Source: Lachnospiraceae bacterium (GTDB lineage: Bacteria; Bacillota; Clostridia; Lachnospirales; Lachnospiraceae). Taken from it: a stretch of DNA of 49,351 nt. The notes below the pieces were generated by a model. It was not told where the DNA came from. It saw only the letters and a program-made list of their open reading frames with translations, and did no database searches. Made by a program: the position numbers and the translations under genes. Positions 35,067-42,581 of this stretch are shown here, in pieces. The stretch lies in contig JAKSRT010000004.1 of NCBI GenBank assembly GCA_024403485.1, positions 1-49,351 of the forward strand. The letters run 5' to 3'. Each line of letters opens with the position of its first letter. Within the stretch, counting starts at the first letter, position 1.

Positions 35067-35435
35067 CTACGTTTCCTGAATATAAATATCCTGAATGTTA
35101 TCAAAACCAATGGATTTATTTACTATTTTTATTATTCTCGAGTCCGCATCGATTTTTGATAATATGCCTGTAATCCTTAAATAATTCTCTTCTTTTTTGC
35201 TGTAGTAAATACAGGTAACAATATCCTTGATTCTCAGCGACCTGAATATTTCATCAAGTTCGCTAAGTTTTTCTTCGGATAATTCACTCTTTTCAACCAC
35301 GATATGTTCTTTTGCTCTAAGCGCCTCTTCGTAACCCTTAAGCGCCGCAAAGGGCATAAATTGCTTGGCTCTCTCCTCCCTGGCCATTTGAGGGCGGGGT
35401 TTGTGGTTCATACGGGGACGGGATTCAGGGTTCAT
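35067..35435 (-). CDS. YolD-like family protein
   Basis: A 122-residue protein. The core QFMPFAALKGYEEALRAKE (about residues 25-43) and the C-terminal beta-rich part (DIVTCIYYSKKEENYLRITG) match the YolD-like family, which in Firmicutes is encoded beside Y-family polymerases of the UvrX/YqjW type. Its biochemical role is unsettled; it is thought to assist the polymerase. The start overlaps the polymerase stop as ATGA, and GGAGG lies 9 bases upstream inside the polymerase gene. The first 17 residues are rich in Pro, Arg and Met and look disordered. Confidence 0.85.
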   Translation of the reverse strand: MNPESRPRMNHKPRPQMAREERAKQFMPFAALKGYEEALRAKEHIVVEKSELSEEKLSELDEIFRSLRIKDIVTCIYYSKKEENYLRITGILSKIDADSRIIKIVNKSIGFDNIQDIYIQET

Positions 35436-36691
35436 TTTTTGTGACCTCCTATCTGAGCATTTCGCTCAATGGTAGTTCCGCCCTCCTCGAGGTTCATCCC
35501 TTTAAGAATTGCATTCTTACCAAATTTGTTCTTTATGGAAATAACCGCCTTCTGCATTCGGTTCTCCCTTTCAAGTTCCGCCGGATCGGTAAACAAATCG
35601 TACTGTCTAAAACTTTCATCGGTTACATTGTTAAAGGATAATCCTACCCTTTTTATATAGCAGTTTTTATCCATAATCCTGTCATACAGTTCATCTACGC
35701 ACGGAATAATAACCCTTGCGGAACTGGTACTTACCGGAATATTTATACTTCCCGAAGCACTTTCTCCTTTATGTGCTCCTCCGTAACCCAGATATAAGCT
35801 CACATTTTCGGTAATAAGTCCCTTGTCTACAAGATCAAGGCAAAGAAGATCAGTCATTTCCCGAACAATCAGCTTCCCCTCGTCAAAACCATGGTCTGCC
35901 GCCAATACCTGACCACTTGATAAAGAATTTGCCCGTGGACGATAATTTTTAATATCAGACATAGTGGTAGTTTCCCGTCCCCACGCATGATCAATAAGAA
36001 GTTCGGCATCTATTCCCAATAAATGATACAAAAGGTCTTCGTCGGCATTGGCGATTTCACGCATGGTTTCAATGCCGCTTCTTTTAAGTCTTGCGGCAAT
36101 TCCCGGACCCACTCGCCAAAAATCCGTTAATGGTCTATGATCCCAAAGAATATCCCTGTAAGTCTCTTCATCGAGAATGCCTATGTGGTCCTCAACATGT
36201 TTAGCCCATATATCAAGAGCTATCTTTGCAAGATAAAGATTACTTCCGATGCCGCAGGTAGAGGTTATTCCGGTTTCCTCGAAAATATCATTCATAATTC
36301 TTTGGCCAAGCTCTTTAGCTGTCATATCATAAAGTGTCAGATAATCTGTTACATCCATAAATACTTCATCAATGGAATAAACATGGATGTCCTCCTTAGC
36401 AATATATCTTAAATAAATAGCATAAATATCCGCAGACACATCTATATACTTCTGCATCCTCGGTTCGGCCATAATATATTCAATATTTTTAGGGATTTCA
36501 AAGACTCTGCATCGACCGGGCACTCCCAATGCTTTTAATGCCGGAGAAACAGCCAGACAAATGGTTTTCTCAGATCTTTCGGGATCTGCCACCACCAGTT
36601 TTGTTTTGAAAGGATCCAGCCCTCTTGCCACACATTCAACCGAAGCATAAAAGGATTTTAAATCGATGCAAACATAAGTTCGCGTGTTCAT
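35432..36691 (-). CDS. Y-family DNA polymerase (UvrX/UmuC-like, error-prone repair)
   Basis: A 419-residue translesion polymerase. CIDLKSFYASVEC at 8-20 holds the first catalytic Asp and the aromatic steric gate region; YSIDEVFMDVT (near 105) holds the second catalytic Asp-Glu pair. A helix-hairpin-helix (WRVGPGIAARLKRSGI) and a little-finger domain follow. It copies past damaged bases. The ATG at 36691 has almost no ribosome binding site, and a near-consensus promoter places the RNA start on the ATG itself, so the mRNA may be leaderless. A LexA-box match lies within codons 4-8. It is co-transcribed with the YolD-like gene (ATGA overlap). Confidence 0.93.
   Translation of the reverse strand: MNTRTYVCIDLKSFYASVECVARGLDPFKTKLVVADPERSEKTICLAVSPALKALGVPGRCRVFEIPKNIEYIMAEPRMQKYIDVSADIYAIYLRYIAKEDIHVYSIDEVFMDVTDYLTLYDMTAKELGQRIMNDIFEETGITSTCGIGSNLYLAKIALDIWAKHVEDHIGILDEETYRDILWDHRPLTDFWRVGPGIAARLKRSGIETMREIANADEDLLYHLLGIDAELLIDHAWGRETTTMSDIKNYRPRANSLSSGQVLAADHGFDEGKLIVREMTDLLCLDLVDKGLITENVSLYLGYGGAHKGESASGSINIPVSTSSARVIIPCVDELYDRIMDKNCYIKRVGLSFNNVTDESFRQYDLFTDPAELERENRMQKAVISIKNKFGKNAILKGMNLEEGGTTIERNAQIGGHKK
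36669..36682 (-). promoter_or_regulatory. Probable LexA (SOS) operator inside the polymerase gene start
   Basis: CGAACTTATGTTTG matches the Gram-positive LexA/DinR pattern CGAAC-N4-GTTYG. It starts about 10 bases after the predicted RNA start, a position where bound repressor would block transcription. The gene it controls is a typical SOS target. Confidence 0.72.
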
Positions 36692-36697
36692 ATCTCG

Positions 36698-36726
36698 ATT
36701 ATAGTAATGTCTATCCTGTTTTTCAA
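36698..36726 (-). promoter_or_regulatory. SigA-type promoter of the Y-family polymerase
   Basis: TTGAAA (36721-36726), 17-base spacer, TATAAT (36698-36703) on the minus strand. The expected start, 7 bases downstream, is the A of the ATG at 36691. Confidence 0.75.
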
Positions 36727-36800
36727 ATATTTATTACAGAAAAGCACCCATATTTCAGACAGTTGTGGTAATATAAGTATTATTCAAGGAGGAGTTATGT

Positions 36801-37628
36801 ATGTTTTGTGAAAATTGTGGGGCTCAGATCCCCGATGGTTCTAAATTCTGTACTTCCTGCGGGGCTTCCGTCGGAAATGCAAATACATCATTATTTGAAA
36901 ATGCAATTAAAGTAGATGCACCCGATCCCGTTGCTCCCATTGCTTCACCCGCTGGCGAAGCGTTTGGCGAGACTTCACCGGTCGAGGAAACGCCGGTTGT
37001 CACTCCCGCTGATACTTTTCCCGGAATCGAGCCTGTTCCGTCATCTGCGGATAATAATCCATTTCAGAATTCCGCTTACCAGGCCAATACATATTCAGAA
37101 GCAAGCAGCGCTTATCAGAATACATACTCGACGGTTAATGCCGGAAGTTATCAGGCACCTCCCGTACAGCCCGCACCTTACGCCCCTGCCGATGCAGTCA
37201 AAAACGAAACACCGGCACTTGTTCTTGGTATTTTCTCCATTGTAATTGCAGTTTTAGGTTGTATATTCTTCGGTGTTATCGGCGGTGCAATAGCGATAGC
37301 CCTTGGTATCTGGGGTATTGTTCTTTCCATCAGTGTCAGAAAAAGCACCTTCAATCAGAAGGGAACCGGAGCATTTGTCTGCAGCATTATCGGTATAGTT
37401 TTGGGCGCTCTTTTTTCACTCGGATGTTCCTTATGCACCTGCGGCACAGGCTGTTACGGATGCGTAGGTACCTGCAGTGCTCTCTCAGGCACCGCAAAAG
37501 GCGCTTACAATATTTACCAGGATGTAAATGATATTTATAACGGCGGTTCCGGTATGTACGACAATCTTCAGGATTTAGAGGAAAGTCTTGAAGGTCTCGA
37601 GGACATTTTAAACAGCTTAGGTGACTAA
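36801..37628 (+). CDS. Zinc-ribbon, DUF4190-like membrane protein with a cysteine cluster
   Basis: A 275-residue protein. The N-terminal zinc ribbon has Cys3, Cys6, Cys17 and Cys20. A low-complexity Pro/Thr/Ala/Tyr-rich linker runs from about 36 to 130. Two hydrophobic spans (about 138-178 and 190-208) resemble DUF4190. Straight after the second span, six cysteines fall within 17 residues (209, 212, 214, 218, 221, 225), then an acidic helical tail. The function is unknown; zinc-ribbon membrane proteins of this layout are common in Clostridia. AAGGAGG lies 10 bases before the ATG. A strong terminator follows directly, so it is a single-gene unit. Confidence 0.8.
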   Translation: MFCENCGAQIPDGSKFCTSCGASVGNANTSLFENAIKVDAPDPVAPIASPAGEAFGETSPVEETPVVTPADTFPGIEPVPSSADNNPFQNSAYQANTYSEASSAYQNTYSTVNAGSYQAPPVQPAPYAPADAVKNETPALVLGIFSIVIAVLGCIFFGVIGGAIAIALGIWGIVLSISVRKSTFNQKGTGAFVCSIIGIVLGALFSLGCSLCTCGTGCYGCVGTCSALSGTAKGAYNIYQDVNDIYNGGSGMYDNLQDLEESLEGLEDILNSLGD

Positions 37629-37643
37629 TAACACAAAGAAACG

Positions 37644-37673
37644 AGCTGCAGGCCATTGGCTTGCAGCTTTTTT
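37644..37673 (+). terminator. Rho-independent terminator after the zinc-ribbon gene
   Basis: An 11-pair stem, AGCTGCAGGCC/GGCTTGCAGCT with one G-U pair and an ATT loop, followed by six T residues. It lies 16 bases after the stop and only 17 bases before the Lgt-like gene, so that gene needs readthrough or its own promoter. Confidence 0.9.
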
Positions 37674-37689
37674 AAAAATAAGGAAATAA

Positions 37690-38538
37690 ATGTATCCGTA
37701 TATACCTATTTACAAAGAAATAAAAATACCCTGCTACACTCTATGCTTTTTTGTAGGTTTTGTTATAGCCGTATGCATGGCTATGAAATCAATAAATAAG
37801 CTTCCGCCCAAAGATTCCCAAATAAGTTTCCCAAATAAATATGATGTTCTTTTCGCAGCTGTTTATGCATTAATAGGTTTGGCCGCCGGAGCAAAAATAT
37901 TTTTTGTATTAAGCCGCCTTCCAAAGGTCATTGCCCATCCTGCAGCCTATAAAGCTATGTGGAATCTGAGTAAAGCTGCTGCCCTTAACTATTTATTTGG
38001 CGGTCTGGTCTTTTACGGCGGCCTTTTGGGCGCCGCAGTCGGCACATACATTTACTGTAGGCAATACAAAGTGCTGCTTGAACCAATAGTCAAAGTAACT
38101 GCTCCTCTGATTCCCTTTGTCCATGGATTTGGCCGCATAGGCTGTTTTCTCGGAGGTTGCTGCTACGGAATTGAATATCATGGCATTTTTTCCGTAAAAT
38201 ACCCGTTCAATGAAATGGTTCCAAAGCTGAATGAAGTTCCAAGATTCCCTGTTCAGCTTCTCGAAGCCGGGCTTAACTTTATCTGCACTTTTGTTTTATT
38301 ATCCCTTGGCAAAAAAATGGATTCAAGAAGGCTCCTTGGCAGTTACCTGTTTTACTATTCCGTAACGCGATTTCTCCTTGAATATCTTCGCGGAGATGCG
38401 GAAAGAGGTGTTTATTCCCTGTTCTCCACATCACAGGTTATCAGCATAATTCTCTTTCCCATTGCTGTCTTTCTGATAGTCGGTCAAAGATTCGGCCTGA
38501 AAAACGCCAAAAAAGAAAAAGCCGATTATGGACCATAA
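37690..38538 (+). CDS. Lgt-like membrane protein (prolipoprotein diacylglyceryl transferase paralogue)
   Basis: A 282-residue polytopic protein with about seven hydrophobic spans and the Lgt core HGFGRIGCFLGGCCYG at 145-160, including the conserved Arg149. Canonical Lgt transfers diacylglycerol from phosphatidylglycerol to a lipobox cysteine. Two canonical features are changed: the HGG histidine needed for activity in E. coli Lgt is Tyr109 (FYGG), and the signature Asn after GRIG is Cys152, with further Cys157 and Cys158. It is therefore probably a divergent paralogue rather than the housekeeping enzyme. AAGGA precedes the start. Acceptor and activity are unknown. Confidence 0.82.
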   Translation: MYPYIPIYKEIKIPCYTLCFFVGFVIAVCMAMKSINKLPPKDSQISFPNKYDVLFAAVYALIGLAAGAKIFFVLSRLPKVIAHPAAYKAMWNLSKAAALNYLFGGLVFYGGLLGAAVGTYIYCRQYKVLLEPIVKVTAPLIPFVHGFGRIGCFLGGCCYGIEYHGIFSVKYPFNEMVPKLNEVPRFPVQLLEAGLNFICTFVLLSLGKKMDSRRLLGSYLFYYSVTRFLLEYLRGDAERGVYSLFSTSQVISIILFPIAVFLIVGQRFGLKNAKKEKADYGP

Positions 38539-38565
38539 TGCATCGGCAAATATAAACATTAAAAA

Positions 38566-38598
38566 TCCCGGGGACTGCAAACACTGCAGTTCCCGGGA
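38566..38598. terminator. Bidirectional rho-independent terminator
   Basis: A 14-pair stem (TCCCGGGGACTGCA with TGCAGTTCCCGGGA, one G-U pair, loop AACAC) lies between the converging Lgt-like gene and the GtrB-like gene. Minus-strand RNA has TTTTT directly after it; plus-strand RNA has ATATTTATTT. Confidence 0.9.
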
Positions 38599-38602
38599 AT
38601 AT

Positions 38603-39544
38603 TTATTTATCGTTCTTTTCTTCTTTAACAATCGTATCGATTATAAACGGAGGACGGGTTCTTGACGCGTCAAGTGTTCTCCACAAATACTCACCAAGCA
38701 CACCAAGCGACGAGAGAATCAATCCGGACGATACCAGTACAACACACATTAATGACGACCAGCCTACAATCGGAACTCCTTTTGTAAACTTTTCAACAAT
38801 CACATTGATCAAAAGAATAACGGCAAGGATATCAAAAATAACCCCGGCCCAGGTCATACATTTAATCGGAAAGAAAGAAAAGCTCATCATCGAATCTGCT
38901 ACAAGTTTAAACTTCTTTGCAAGAGTCCAGCGAGACTTACCGACCTCTCTGTTTTTACGGTGAAAATATACTTTATCGGTCTGAAAACCTGCCCAGAGGA
39001 CCTGAAGTGTTAATGAAGAATTCTTTTCATCAAGCTTCTCAAGTACTTCTATAACCTGTCTGTCTACAAGGTAACAGTCACAGCCTCCCTTAGGCATATT
39101 CTTGTTTATCGTCTTGCGCACGATTGCGTAATACATATTTGCAAAGAATATCTTTATAGGATTCTCATCACGGTCTTCTCTGACCGCAAGCACCACCTTA
39201 TTGCCTTTCTTCCAGCTTTCGTACATTTCAAGAATAATTTCAGAGTCTTCCTGGAGGTCTGCCTGCTTGGTAACCGCACAATCTCCGGTACATACCGAAA
39301 GCCCTGCCAAAAGGGCTGCATGCTCACCAAAATTTCTTGATAATTTGACACAAACCACATGCTCGGGATCCTTAGCTTTGATTCCATTCATAACTTCCCA
39401 GGAATTGTCTCCTGATCCGTCATCGACAAAAACCAGCTCATAATCACCAATGACAGGAAGAATTTTTTCTTTCATATCATCATAAAGCATGTCAAGGGTA
39501 TCTGAATTATAATATACGGGGACAACAATCGAAATCTTACTCAT
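38603..39544 (-). CDS. GtrB/DPM1-like glycosyltransferase family 2 (polyprenyl-phosphate sugar synthase)
   Basis: A 313-residue GT2 enzyme. The GT-A core has VVPVYYNSD near the start, DDGSGD at 41-46 and ADLQED at 95-100, then two C-terminal hydrophobic spans (about 235-255 and 265-290) as in GtrB. Such enzymes load a sugar onto undecaprenyl phosphate; a GT-C enzyme then uses it outside the membrane. The usual residues before ADLQ are changed to TKQ, a modest oddity. It follows a DegT-family aminotransferase by 19 bases, so the sugar may be an amino-deoxy hexose. A partner GT-C enzyme is not adjacent but could be one of the GT-C-like proteins elsewhere in the window. Confidence 0.88.
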   Translation of the reverse strand: MSKISIVVPVYYNSDTLDMLYDDMKEKILPVIGDYELVFVDDGSGDNSWEVMNGIKAKDPEHVVCVKLSRNFGEHAALLAGLSVCTGDCAVTKQADLQEDSEIILEMYESWKKGNKVVLAVREDRDENPIKIFFANMYYAIVRKTINKNMPKGGCDCYLVDRQVIEVLEKLDEKNSSLTLQVLWAGFQTDKVYFHRKNREVGKSRWTLAKKFKLVADSMMSFSFFPIKCMTWAGVIFDILAVILLINVIVEKFTKGVPIVGWSSLMCVVLVSSGLILSSLGVLGEYLWRTLDASRTRPPFIIDTIVKEEKNDK

Positions 39545-39563
39545 ATAAAATCCTTATTAATTA

Positions 39564-40661
39564 TTAGCCCTTATACGCATTAAGGGCTTCTATAACATAA
39601 TCCTGTTCCTCTTTTGTAATTCCATTATACATCGGAATGGAAAGAACCTCATCGGCAAACTGCTCCGTTATCGGATAATCGCCCTTTTTATGCCCTAAGT
39701 TCTCATAGCATTCAGAAAGATGAGGTGGAATCGGATAATGAATTATAGTGGAAATTTCTTTATCATTCAAATATTTTATCAGATTATCACGGGTTTTACA
39801 TCTTATAACAAACTGGTGCCACACACACGTAGCGCCGTCTCTTTCCTTTGGAAGGTCAATTAATGGATTATTGATGCCATCAAGATAACGTTTCGCTATT
39901 TCCTCGCGTTCTTTTGTAAGTTCACCTATATGAGAGAGTCTTACCCGCAAAAGTCCGGCCTGCATCTCATCAAGGCGCGAATTAAGGCCAACCTCTCTAA
40001 AATAATATCTGACATCACTTCCGTAATTTCGAAGCATCTTAATCTTCTTAAGTATTTCTTCGTTATCTGTAACAATAGCGCCACCATCTCCGAATGCGCC
40101 CAAATTCTTTGAAGGGTAAAAAGAAAAACAGCCTATATCTCCGAAGGTTCCTGTCATTTTTCCATCATAGCAGGCACCGTGGCTCTGTGCACAGTCCTCG
40201 ATAAGCTTTAGATTATATTTCTTACAAAGAGCTACCACATCATCCATCTTGGCCGCTTCACCATATAAATGTACTACCATTATGGCCTTTGTTTTGTCTG
40301 TTATAGCTGCTTCCAGCTTTGTCACATCGATTTGATGATACTCATCAGGCTCAATGAAGACAGGCGTAGCTCCGTTCATGGTAATTCCCATTACACTTGC
40401 AATATATGTATTGCCTTGAACAAGAACCTCATCGCCTTTTCCTATGTCCAACACTCTTACGCCAAGAGAAAGAGCATCAAGTCCCGAAGCCAAACCTGCG
40501 CAGTACTTTGCACCTGTATATGCTGCGAATTCTTCTTCAAATGCTGCAACTTCCTTACCGAGAATATACCATCCGGAACGAAGTACCTCCAGCGCTTTTG
40601 CTTCAAACTCACTCTGATATTTGTAAAATCCCCTGTCAAGGCGGTTTGTCATTATCTTCAT
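39564..40661 (-). CDS. DegT/DnrJ/EryC1 sugar aminotransferase (FdtB/QdtB-like)
   Basis: A 365-residue PLP enzyme. The Schiff-base lysine is Lys185 in FYPSKNLGAFGDGG, Asp156 binds the PLP nitrogen in IEDCAQSHG, and the opening LRSGWYILGKEVAAFEEEFA is the family start. The pattern SGLDALSLGVR and the late HQFVIR and IHYPIPPH segments resemble the 3-aminotransferases FdtB/QdtB that act on dTDP-3-keto-6-deoxyhexoses. The ATG at 40661 has AGAGG 6 bases upstream and is preferred to the longer frame. No dTDP-sugar isomerase or RmlA/B is in the window, so the substrate must come from elsewhere. It is in an operon with the GtrB-like gene. Confidence 0.88.
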   Translation of the reverse strand: MKIMTNRLDRGFYKYQSEFEAKALEVLRSGWYILGKEVAAFEEEFAAYTGAKYCAGLASGLDALSLGVRVLDIGKGDEVLVQGNTYIASVMGITMNGATPVFIEPDEYHQIDVTKLEAAITDKTKAIMVVHLYGEAAKMDDVVALCKKYNLKLIEDCAQSHGACYDGKMTGTFGDIGCFSFYPSKNLGAFGDGGAIVTDNEEILKKIKMLRNYGSDVRYYFREVGLNSRLDEMQAGLLRVRLSHIGELTKEREEIAKRYLDGINNPLIDLPKERDGATCVWHQFVIRCKTRDNLIKYLNDKEISTIIHYPIPPHLSECYENLGHKKGDYPITEQFADEVLSIPMYNGITKEEQDYVIEALNAYKG

Positions 40662-40710
40662 AGTTAACCTCTTCTGTTCACGGGTTCCGTTCAAATCACT
40701 CAAAAATCAA

Positions 40711-40740
40711 CAAATGGCAGGTTAAAACACCTGCCATTTG
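40711..40740 (-). terminator. Rho-independent terminator after nhaC
   Basis: A perfect 12-pair stem (CAAATGGCAGGT/ACCTGCCATTTG, 6-base loop), followed on the minus strand by TTGATTTTTGAG. It lies about 90 bases after the antiporter stop, just upstream of the aminotransferase gene. Confidence 0.75.
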
Positions 40741-40769
40741 ATAATACACTTTATTTGGATTTTCGTCCA
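40741..40769 (-). promoter_or_regulatory. Candidate promoter of the aminotransferase/GtrB operon
   Basis: TGGACG (40764-40769), 17-base spacer, TATTAT (40741-40746). The predicted start near 40734 lies inside the 5' arm of the adjoining terminator hairpin, so only readthrough RNA from nhaC could form the complete stem. Confidence 0.45.
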
Positions 40770-40827
40770 CTTTTAATACTTAATACCATCATGTAAAAAA
40801 AGTTAAGATTTGCTGAATTTCAGCAAT

Positions 40828-42456
40828 TTATGCAACTTTCTTCTTATCGGTAACCTTTTTCATAACAATAAGGAATGCAATTGTAAGAACAATACCTACA
40901 GGAATTGAAAGCCAAGCAAATCCGCCAAGATCAAATAAACCTGCAAGAATATAAGTTACAAAAGAAATGCCTGCCACACTGATTACATAAGGAAGCTGAG
41001 TCGATACATGGTCGATGTGATTGCAATGTGCACCTGCGCTTGACATGATTGTAGTATCTGAAATAGGTGAACAATGGTCACCGCAAACAGCACCTGCAAG
41101 GCAAGCAGAAATGCCTACAAAGAATAATCCGGAGGTTTCAGGGAATACTGCAGATACAATAGGAATAAGAATACCGAAAGTTCCCCAAGAAGTACCGGTT
41201 GCAAATGCAATAACACAGGCAACTATAAATACGATAGCAGGTAATGCCCACTGAAGTCCCTTTGCGTTTTCCATCATGGCAGCTACAAAAGTCTTTACTT
41301 CAAGCGCATTGGTCATAGCCTTAAGTGAAGTAGCAAGAGTAAGAATGGTAATAGCAGGTACCATTGCCATAAATCCCTGAGGAACACATTCCATTGCTTC
41401 TTCAAAAGAAATAACCTTACGAACAACAAGATATAAAACAATAACAACAAGAGCTAAAATAGAACCCCAAGGAAGACCTACGTAAGCATCTGTCTCAGAA
41501 AATGCATCTACAAATGAGCCCTCGCCGCCAAGGGAATCAAAACCATTCTTTAAAAGACCCCAAACGCAGAGAACAATTAAAACAACAATAGGAATAATAA
41601 GATCAAAGAGTTTACCCTTGTGAGGATTTGCGGGACCTTCTTCTTCAACAGTACGCACATTCTTATCGGTCTGTGCTGTAGTATCGAGAATACTTAAGTC
41701 TCCTGTTTCCTGAGCTTTAACTTCAAATTCGCTCATTTTACCATAGTCATAACCAAGAATTGCAAGCCCGATGATAAAAATAAGAGTAAGAATTGAATAG
41801 AAGTTATAAGGAATAGCTCTGATAAAAAGAGAAATACCTGAATAGGTCTCACTTTCCACACAACCGGAAACAGCTGCTGCCCATGAAGAAACGGGAGCAA
41901 TCATACATACAGGAGCTGCTGTAGCATCAATAAGATATGCCAGCTTAACTCTTGAGATTTTCTTTGAATCTGTTACCGGTGACATTACAGAACCAACGGT
42001 GAGGCAGTTAAAGTAGTCATCAATGAAGATTAATACACCAAGAGCAAATGTAGCAAGCATAGCGCCTGTCTTTGTCTTAATGTTTTTCTGTGCCCATTCA
42101 CCGAATGCTCTTGAAGCACCGGACTTGTTAACCAAAGCAACAACAATACCAAGAATAACAAGGAACAGGAATATACCTGCATTATCGGCAACCGCTGTGC
42201 TGAGTGCGTCAACAGTAATTGCATCTACTGTTCCAAGGAAATTACAGTTGGCACTCATAAATGCGCCAAGTACAATTCCTATAAAAAGGGATGAGTATGC
42301 TTCTTTGGTAATTAATGCAAGAATGATTGCTACAAAAGGAGGAACAAGTGCCCAGAATGTAGCCACAAATGTGCCGCCGGTAGCATTAACTATTGCGATT
42401 ACAGCAATCATTATCACAAAGATAATGCCGGCAATCAGTACGGATTTCTTTTTCAT
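40828..42456 (-). CDS. NhaC-family Na+/H+ antiporter
   Basis: A 542-residue polytopic protein with about eleven to twelve hydrophobic spans. FWALVPPFVAIILALITKEAYSSLF-type sequence at about 30-55, FIDDYFNCLTVGSVMSPVTD in the middle and FATGTSWGTFGIL plus AGAVCGDHCSPISDTTIMSS late in the protein are typical of the NhaC group. It would exchange Na+ for protons, or a small substrate such as malate/lactate in related members. I chose ATG 42456 (AAGGAG 10 bases upstream); the longer frame runs into the leader hairpin. A charged cytoplasmic loop lies at about 240-285. It is a single-gene unit with its own promoter and terminator. Confidence 0.9.
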   Translation of the reverse strand: MKKKSVLIAGIIFVIMIAVIAIVNATGGTFVATFWALVPPFVAIILALITKEAYSSLFIGIVLGAFMSANCNFLGTVDAITVDALSTAVADNAGIFLFLVILGIVVALVNKSGASRAFGEWAQKNIKTKTGAMLATFALGVLIFIDDYFNCLTVGSVMSPVTDSKKISRVKLAYLIDATAAPVCMIAPVSSWAAAVSGCVESETYSGISLFIRAIPYNFYSILTLIFIIGLAILGYDYGKMSEFEVKAQETGDLSILDTTAQTDKNVRTVEEEGPANPHKGKLFDLIIPIVVLIVLCVWGLLKNGFDSLGGEGSFVDAFSETDAYVGLPWGSILALVVIVLYLVVRKVISFEEAMECVPQGFMAMVPAITILTLATSLKAMTNALEVKTFVAAMMENAKGLQWALPAIVFIVACVIAFATGTSWGTFGILIPIVSAVFPETSGLFFVGISACLAGAVCGDHCSPISDTTIMSSAGAHCNHIDHVSTQLPYVISVAGISFVTYILAGLFDLGGFAWLSIPVGIVLTIAFLIVMKKVTDKKKVA

Positions 42457-42485
42457 AACCCTAATACTCCTTATATAATTTTTTT

Positions 42486-42553
42486 GCCCGCTCCACATAT
42501 GCGAAGCGGGCATATTTCTTCTTTAGATTAACTTTTCAAAATACGTTTGTCAA
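42486..42553 (-). promoter_or_regulatory. nhaC promoter candidate and leader hairpin
   Basis: TTGACA (42548-42553), 17-base spacer and a weak TAATCT -10 (42525-42530) precede nhaC. The roughly 60-base leader holds a 7-pair GC-rich stem, GCCCGCT/AGCGGGC (42486-42511), followed by seven A residues and then the AAGGAG site. The A-run rules out an ordinary terminator in this direction. Confidence 0.45.
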
Positions 42554-42581
42554 CGCATTTTATGCATCGGATAATGCATAA

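Noticed and set aside
36680-36691. GAACACGCGAAC at the polymerase start as a LexA box
   Set aside because: The halves are direct, not inverted, repeats. The real match, CGAACTTATGTTTG, is shifted a few bases downstream.
36916-37531. Arg/His/Cys-rich frames overlapping the zinc-ribbon gene
   Set aside because: They arise from the low-complexity and cysteine-rich coding sequence read in other frames; no start signals are present.
42486-42511. GC-rich hairpin after thrS as a rho-independent terminator
   Set aside because: On the minus strand it is followed by seven A residues, not U; on the plus strand there is no upstream gene. It is described as part of the nhaC leader instead.
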